A stretch of DNA of 64,000 nucleotides from an uncultured Desulfobacterales bacterium (GTDB taxonomy: Bacteria; Desulfobacterota; Desulfobacteria; Desulfobacterales; SpSt-501): assembly GCA_938048455.1 (NCBI GenBank), contig CALIUY010000012.1, forward strand, positions 62,001-126,000. The letters are read 5' to 3'. Both the position numbers and the translations under genes were made by a program. Below, one piece after another: positions 59,948 to 64,000 of the stretch. The first letter of the stretch is position 1, and every line of letters starts with the position of its first letter. The notes under the pieces were generated by a model that saw only the letters and a program-made list of their open reading frames with translations, was not told the origin of the DNA and made no database searches.

Positions 59948-61124
59948 ACACCGCTCGGGCGGCCTCGAGGGCGTCCCCGCGGAGGCGGAACCCCTCGGAG
60001 CGCAGGAGCACGGAGAGGGCCGAAAGCAGCAGCAGCACGTTCTTCGGCCGGCAGCTGTGGCCCATGAGGCCGATGCGCCAGATCTTGCCGGCCAGCGGGC
60101 CGAGCCCCGCCCCGATCTCGATGCCGTAGTCCTCGAGCAGCGCCCGCCGGATTTTCGCCTCCGCCACCCCTTCGGGGATGCGCACCGCGTTCAGCATAGG
60201 CAGCCGCTCGGCCTCGGGCACGAGCATCTCCAGGCCCATGGCCTCCAGGCCGGCGACCAGGGCGCGGTGGTTCAGCCGGTGGCGGGCGAAACGCGCCTCA
60301 AGCCCCTCTTCGGCGATGAGCCGCAGCGCCTCGCGCAGGGCCCAGATCATGTTGACCGGTGCCGTATGGTGGTACTTGCGCTCGTTTCCCCAGTAATCGC
60401 GCACCATCCCGAGGTCCAGGTACCAGCTGACGACCGGGTGACGGCGCGCTTCGAGCCGGGCGACGGCGGCGGGGCTGAAGGTGAGCGGGGCCAGCCCGGG
60501 CGGGCAGGAAAGGCATTTCTGGGTGCCGCTGTAGGCGGCGTCGATCCCCAGGCGGTCGACCGCGACCTCCATGCCGCCGAGCGAGGTCACGCAGTCCACG
60601 AGAAACAGGGCGCCGGCCTCGTGGGCGATCCGGGCGAGCTCCTCGAGCGGCGTGCAGGCGCCGGTCGAGGTTTCCGCATGGACCACGGCCACGATCCGGG
60701 GGGCGCGGCCGCGCAAGGCTTCGGCCACGGCGGCGGGGTCCACGGCGCGGCCCCAAGGGACATCGACCCGGAGGAGCCGTCCGCCGATCCGCTGGACGAT
60801 GTCGCCCATGCGCGTTCCGAAGACGCCGTTCACGGCGACGAGCACCTCGTCGCCGGGTTCCACCAGATTGACGAGGCAGGCTTCCATGCCGGCGCTGCCG
60901 GTCGCCGACACCGGGATCGTCAGCGCGTTCTGCGTCTGGAAGAGGTGGCGCAGCAGCCGCTGGGTCTCGTTCATGACGGCAAGAAACACCGGGTCCAGGT
61001 GGCCGATGCAGGGGGCGGCAAGCGCTTGCAGCACGCGGGCCGGAACGTTGCTGGGGCCGGGCCCCATCAGCAGGCGCTCTCCGGGATCGAGGTCAAGGAA
61101 CTCGCGGGGGTCAAGCGGCTTCAT
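59934..61124 (-). CDS. Alanine-glyoxylate-type class V aminotransferase
   Basis: 396 aa; GGAGG lies 10 nt before ATG 61124. MGPGPSNVPARVLQALAAP is the typical start, followed by SATGSAGMEACLVNLVEPGD, VVHAETSTGACTPLEELARI, LVDCVTSLGGMEVAVD and YSGTQKCLSCPPGL with the PLP Lys. Members convert glyoxylate to glycine with alanine or serine as donor. As the first gene of the operon, it provides a sink for the glyoxylate made by GlcDEF. A paralogue is at 31210-32304. Confidence 0.93.
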   Translation of the reverse strand: MKPLDPREFLDLDPGERLLMGPGPSNVPARVLQALAAPCIGHLDPVFLAVMNETQRLLRHLFQTQNALTIPVSATGSAGMEACLVNLVEPGDEVLVAVNGVFGTRMGDIVQRIGGRLLRVDVPWGRAVDPAAVAEALRGRAPRIVAVVHAETSTGACTPLEELARIAHEAGALFLVDCVTSLGGMEVAVDRLGIDAAYSGTQKCLSCPPGLAPLTFSPAAVARLEARRHPVVSWYLDLGMVRDYWGNERKYHHTAPVNMIWALREALRLIAEEGLEARFARHRLNHRALVAGLEAMGLEMLVPEAERLPMLNAVRIPEGVAEAKIRRALLEDYGIEIGAGLGPLAGKIWRIGLMGHSCRPKNVLLLLSALSVLLRSEGFRLRGDALEAARAVYAAA

Positions 61125-61187
61125 CTGGGTCCGCCTCCTTCCGGGGTCGAAATGCGGCGAGCGGGGGGACCCCGCCCGCGGGGTCAC

Positions 61188-61214
61188 CCTATAGAGAAGC
61201 CCCCGGGGAGTCAA
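61188..61214 (-). promoter_or_regulatory. Possible promoter of the glycolate operon
   Basis: On the minus strand TTGACT (61214-61209) is followed by TATAGG (61193-61188). The 15-bp spacer is short. It lies 64 bp upstream of ATG 61124, in the only gap before the five-gene operon. Confidence 0.35.
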
Positions 61215-61245
61215 TGCCCGTGCGGGGCCGGAGGGAGCCCGGTTT

Positions 61246-61274
61246 TTGACTTGAGAGCCGCAAAAGGATAGAGG
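61246..61274 (+). promoter_or_regulatory. Promoter of the MFS transporter gene
   Basis: TTGACT (61246-61251) and TAGAGG (61269-61274) are separated by exactly 17 bp. Transcription would begin near 61281, 40 nt upstream of ATG 61321. Confidence 0.5.
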
Positions 61275-61320
61275 GGTGCCGACCTCCCCGGTCGCGACGC
61301 TTTCGGGAAAGGGATCCTCA

Positions 61321-62517
61321 ATGCCTCGCGCCTGGCGGATCTTCGCGATCTGCGCCGTCCACTTTTTTCTCTCTCAGCTCTACCGCACGACCAATGCCGT
61401 GCTCTCCCCCTGGCTGATCGCCGACCTGGCGCTCGACACCGAGTCTCTGGGGCTTCTTTCGGCGGCGTTTTTTTACGCCTTCGCCCTGGCCCAGATTCCG
61501 CTCACCCTCTGGCTGGACCGGGTCGGCGCCAAACGGATGATGGCCGTAGGCGCACTGCTCGGGCTTGCCGGAGCGCTGCTTTTTTCCTTCTCCCGCGGCT
61601 TCACCGAAGGCCTGGCCGGCCGGCTGCTTCTCGGGGTCGGCATGGCCTGCAACCTGATGGGGCCGCTCAAGCTGCTCGCCGCCTGGTTTCCCCCCGCGGT
61701 CTTTGCGACCGTCTCCGGCTTGCTCTACGCCGCGGGCACCCTGGGCAACCTCGCCGCCGCGACGCCGTTGGTCTTGCTCGTCGAGGGACTCGGCTGGCGG
61801 GCGGCCCTGCAGACGGTCGCTCTCCTGCACCTGCTCGCCCTGTTTGCCTTCCTGCTCTGGGTACCCCCCGACCGGCGGGAGGCCGGGGCCGGGGAGGCGG
61901 GGGGAATGCGGCTTCTGGGACGCCTGTGGCGCAGCCGTGATTACTGGATCCTTTCGGGGAGCACCTTCGTGCGCTACGGCACCCATGCCGCGTTGCAGAC
62001 CCTGTGGGCGGGGCCCTTTCTGATGGAGGCCCTGGGGTTCCGGCCGCGGGAGGCGGGGCACATCCTGCTTGCCCTCAACGCCGGCGTCATCGCCGGCGCC
62101 CCCCTGTGGGGCGTTCTCGCCGACCGTGTGTTCGGCTCGCCCAAAGGGGTGGTCGCCTGCGGACTGCTGGGTTTGGCGGCCGCGGGAGCGGCCCTGCGGG
62201 TTTTGGAGCCCGGGGTTTGCGCCGCGGGGGCGGGGGGACTCTTCTTCGTCTACGGCCTCTTTTCCTCCGCCGGCTGGCAGGTCTACAGCCACGCGAAGAG
62301 GCTCTTTCCGCGGGAGATGACCGGAGCGGCGATGAGCGGCGTGAATTTCTTCACCATGCTCGGCCCGGCCGTCTTTCTGCAGGGTCTGGGTCTTTTCCTG
62401 CAAGGGGTTTTCCCGGAAGACCCGCGCGGCGTCGAGGCCTTCCGGGGGGCGCTGCTCCTGTGTGCGTTCTTGCAGGCGGCGATCGGAGGACTCTATCTCG
62501 CCACCCGCGCAAGGTGA
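61321..62517 (+). CDS. MFS transporter
   Basis: 398 aa with 12 predicted membrane helices; AAAGGGATCC precedes ATG 61321. LWLDRVGAKRMMAVGALLGL is the conserved helix 2-3 loop (DRxGxK/R type), and GRLLLGVGMACNLMGPLKLL follows as in the major facilitator family. A weaker second copy is at PLWGVLADRVFGSPKGVVAC. The family has members for many solutes, and no nearby gene points to one with confidence, although it is divergent from the glycolate operon and could carry a related organic acid. Confidence 0.9.
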   Translation: MPRAWRIFAICAVHFFLSQLYRTTNAVLSPWLIADLALDTESLGLLSAAFFYAFALAQIPLTLWLDRVGAKRMMAVGALLGLAGALLFSFSRGFTEGLAGRLLLGVGMACNLMGPLKLLAAWFPPAVFATVSGLLYAAGTLGNLAAATPLVLLVEGLGWRAALQTVALLHLLALFAFLLWVPPDRREAGAGEAGGMRLLGRLWRSRDYWILSGSTFVRYGTHAALQTLWAGPFLMEALGFRPREAGHILLALNAGVIAGAPLWGVLADRVFGSPKGVVACGLLGLAAAGAALRVLEPGVCAAGAGGLFFVYGLFSSAGWQVYSHAKRLFPREMTGAAMSGVNFFTMLGPAVFLQGLGLFLQGVFPEDPRGVEAFRGALLLCAFLQAAIGGLYLATRAR

Positions 62518-62529
62518 AGAACGGGGCGC

Positions 62530-63378
62530 TCAGGGACGGCAGAGGCGCCGCAAGCGCTCGATGCGCTCGAGGCCGGCCCCGAGGGGAAACCCGTCCTCGG
62601 TGCAGGAGGCGGCGCTGGTCCGGCCGTCCACGGCGCCCCGGTCCACGAGGTCCCGGAGGATCTCCCGCGGATCAAAGAGGCCGAAGAGGTCTTCCCCTGT
62701 CAGCAGCCCCATGCAGGCGATGATGCCGTAGGCCCCCCAGTTGCTCACCGCGGCGATCACAAGCTCACGGCAGCCGGTGACCGAAGGCCGGATCGGAAGC
62801 CCGGTCAGGGCCGCGAGCGCGTTTCCCATGCCGATCTCGTTGCCGCCGTCCCCGACGCCGACCGTGAAGCCTCCGAAGAGATCGAAGAAGAGGTCGAATT
62901 TGGCCAGCCGGTCGCTGATGTCCTCGCCGCGCATGTTGTAGTAGCGGCCGTCGGCGGCGACCCCCGGCCGTTCGATTGCGACCACCGCGCCGGGCCGCAG
63001 ATCCGCGAGCGCCCGCAGCACAAAGGGGCGGGTCTCCTCCCATCCGGCGATCGGGATCTCGAGGGTGCGGAAAGAGCCGTCGAGCACCCGGGAAATCGGC
63101 GGTGCGCAGCCGAACCAGGGCTTCCGCCCCAGGTGCTCGAGGACGCGGTAGAGAGCGATCGCCCCGAGCGGTCCGTCGGTCTCGAAGCTGCCCGCCACCG
63201 GAAAGCCGGTTCCGATCAGGATCGGGTCCCCTCCGGCGAGAATCCCGCGGGCGGCCCGCAGGCAGTAACCCGGCCGGAGCACGCGGCGGACGCGGTCCAT
63301 GCCGCGTGCGCCCCCCTCGAGAATCACCGCTTCGATCGCGTACGATTTCTGTTTCCGAACGGCTTCCGACTCCCTCAT
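62530..63378 (-). CDS. DUF4392 protein (D-glutamate cyclase-like)
   Basis: 282 aa from ATG 63378, with AAAGGACGGA upstream. ILIGTGFPVAGSFETDGPLG, FVLRALADLRPGAVVAIERP, NMRGEDISD and GGFTVGVGDGGNEIGMGNAL form the DUF4392/D-glutamate cyclase C-terminal pattern, known from the mitochondrial DGLUCY protein, which interconverts D-glutamate and 5-oxo-D-proline. Substrate is inferred from that distant relation. It is convergent with the MFS gene (12 nt between ends). Confidence 0.78.
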   Translation of the reverse strand: MRESEAVRKQKSYAIEAVILEGGARGMDRVRRVLRPGYCLRAARGILAGGDPILIGTGFPVAGSFETDGPLGAIALYRVLEHLGRKPWFGCAPPISRVLDGSFRTLEIPIAGWEETRPFVLRALADLRPGAVVAIERPGVAADGRYYNMRGEDISDRLAKFDLFFDLFGGFTVGVGDGGNEIGMGNALAALTGLPIRPSVTGCRELVIAAVSNWGAYGIIACMGLLTGEDLFGLFDPREILRDLVDRGAVDGRTSAASCTEDGFPLGAGLERIERLRRLCRP

Positions 63379-63530
63379 TCCGTCCTTTGACTCCACAGAA
63401 TTTTCTGGTAAACAGGCAGAGCGGAAAACGCCATGAACCCGGGGCCTCTCCCGTCGCGATCCGCCCGCGGCGCGGGGGGGGCGCCCCTGAACGAGGCAAG
63501 CGGCTTGACGGGGAAAGGAGACTCGGATCC

Positions 63531-64000
63531 ATGCGCAAGAAAGTCGGCTGGACGGTGGTGGCCGGGATCCTCGCGATCCTGGCGGGGGTGATGCAGGGCT
63601 TTTCCGCTTCGAAGGAGAACAGCTGCTTCGGCGAGGAGCGCTACACGTTGCGCGCCCCGGAAGGGGTCGAAAGCCGGCGCGGTCCGGTCGAGTTTCCCCA
63701 TCACGCGCATTTCGAATTCGCCTGTGTGCGCTGCCACCACACCTTCGACGGCACCGAGCCGCCCATGGGCTGCATGGTTTCCGGCTGTCATGATTCCACG
63801 GAGGCCCCGCCGCCGCTCGCCGGCAAAGCCGCGGCAACGGACATGACCTACTTCAAGAACGCCTATCACCAGACCTGCTGGCTCGGCTGCCACAAGGAGA
63901 TCAAGGCTTCCAACTTAAACCTTCAGCGCGCCGCCGCCGCAACCGGCGCCAAGCCGAAGCTGGCGAAAACCGGACCCACCACCTGCAACGGCTGCCACGG
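63531..64000 (+). CDS. Multihaem c3-type cytochrome (3' end cut by window edge)
   Basis: 156 codons are visible and the gene runs past the right edge. GGGAAAGGAG precedes ATG 63531. A signal peptide (basic start, VVAGILAILAGVM core) is followed by PVEFPHHAHFEFACVRCHHT, the class III start with its distal His residues. Four haem sites are seen: CVRCH, CMVSGCH (CX4CH spacing, typical of cytochrome c3 haems 2 and 4), CWLGCH and CNGCH. This is a periplasmic, probably low-potential tetrahaem electron carrier as found in sulfate-, sulfur- and iron-reducing bacteria. More haems or a partner subunit may follow outside the window. Confidence 0.9.
   Translation, partial: MRKKVGWTVVAGILAILAGVMQGFSASKENSCFGEERYTLRAPEGVESRRGPVEFPHHAHFEFACVRCHHTFDGTEPPMGCMVSGCHDSTEAPPPLAGKAAATDMTYFKNAYHQTCWLGCHKEIKASNLNLQRAAAATGAKPKLAKTGPTTCNGCH

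Overview
The window is GC-rich, densely coded Gram-negative DNA. The outer-membrane FadL-type protein, periplasmic multihaem and c'-type cytochromes, TAXI-type TRAP transporters, a class I-beta DAHP synthase and a complete 2-oxoglutarate dehydrogenase set suggest a deltaproteobacterium-like organism (Desulfobacterota or a neighbouring phylum). That placement rests on gene content only. I saw no rRNA, tRNA, CRISPR array, insertion sequence or phage gene.

Layout. 1-4.8 kb: a cut-off gene with a EutQ-like N-terminus, a 0.8 kb AT-rich non-coding stretch, an amidohydrolase with a degenerate metal site, an AhpD-like protein, hydroxypyruvate isomerase and chorismate synthase. 4.9-8.4 kb: a TAXI-TRAP operon (receptor, DUF1850 protein, fused permease). 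8.5-14.4 kb: a small Xre regulator, UppP, two enzymes of unknown substrate, and a 1,028-residue membrane protein that joins a zinc ribbon, a pseudokinase, an HtrA-like protease and a TPR-like tail. 14.4-15.8 kb: a cold-shock protein with a structured leader, an RRM protein and a two-HTH protein. 16-22 kb: PolX, two Nudix hydrolases, an acetyltransferase, an Old Yellow Enzyme homologue and a ferredoxin-nitroreductase. 22.1-28.9 kb: an apparent catabolic cluster (BKACE enzyme, class III aminotransferase, a second TAXI-TRAP set, RpiR regulator). 29-35.3 kb: cytochromes c' and b, an O6-methylguanine repair protein, a class V aminotransferase and two tandem HD-GYP/HDOD proteins. 35.4-42 kb: sucA-sucB-lpdA from a good promoter, then a GMP-synthetase-like ATP pyrophosphatase without an amidotransferase domain. 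42.3-47.7 kb: FadL-like protein, PlsC, shikimate kinase, cupin and a fused DAHP synthase-prephenate dehydratase. 47.8-54.5 kb: Lon, a hydrolase, AtoE and a sodium:solute symporter. 54.4-61.1 kb: a five-gene minus-strand operon with a fused GlcD-GlcE, GlcF and an alanine-glyoxylate-type aminotransferase. 61.3-64 kb: MFS transporter, DUF4392 protein and the start of a c3-type multihaem cytochrome.

The most striking signals are: (1) the AroF-PheA fusion, preceded by an 18-codon leader peptide with three Phe codons and one Trp codon, alternative RNA pairings and an intrinsic terminator, which together look like a phenylalanine attenuator; (2) the pseudokinase-protease-TPR fusion; (3) promoter-hairpin-terminator leaders in front of the cold-shock gene and the sodium:solute symporter; and (4) the BKACE/aminotransferase/TRAP/RpiR cluster, which could be an uncharacterised amino-acid or beta-keto-acid catabolic route.
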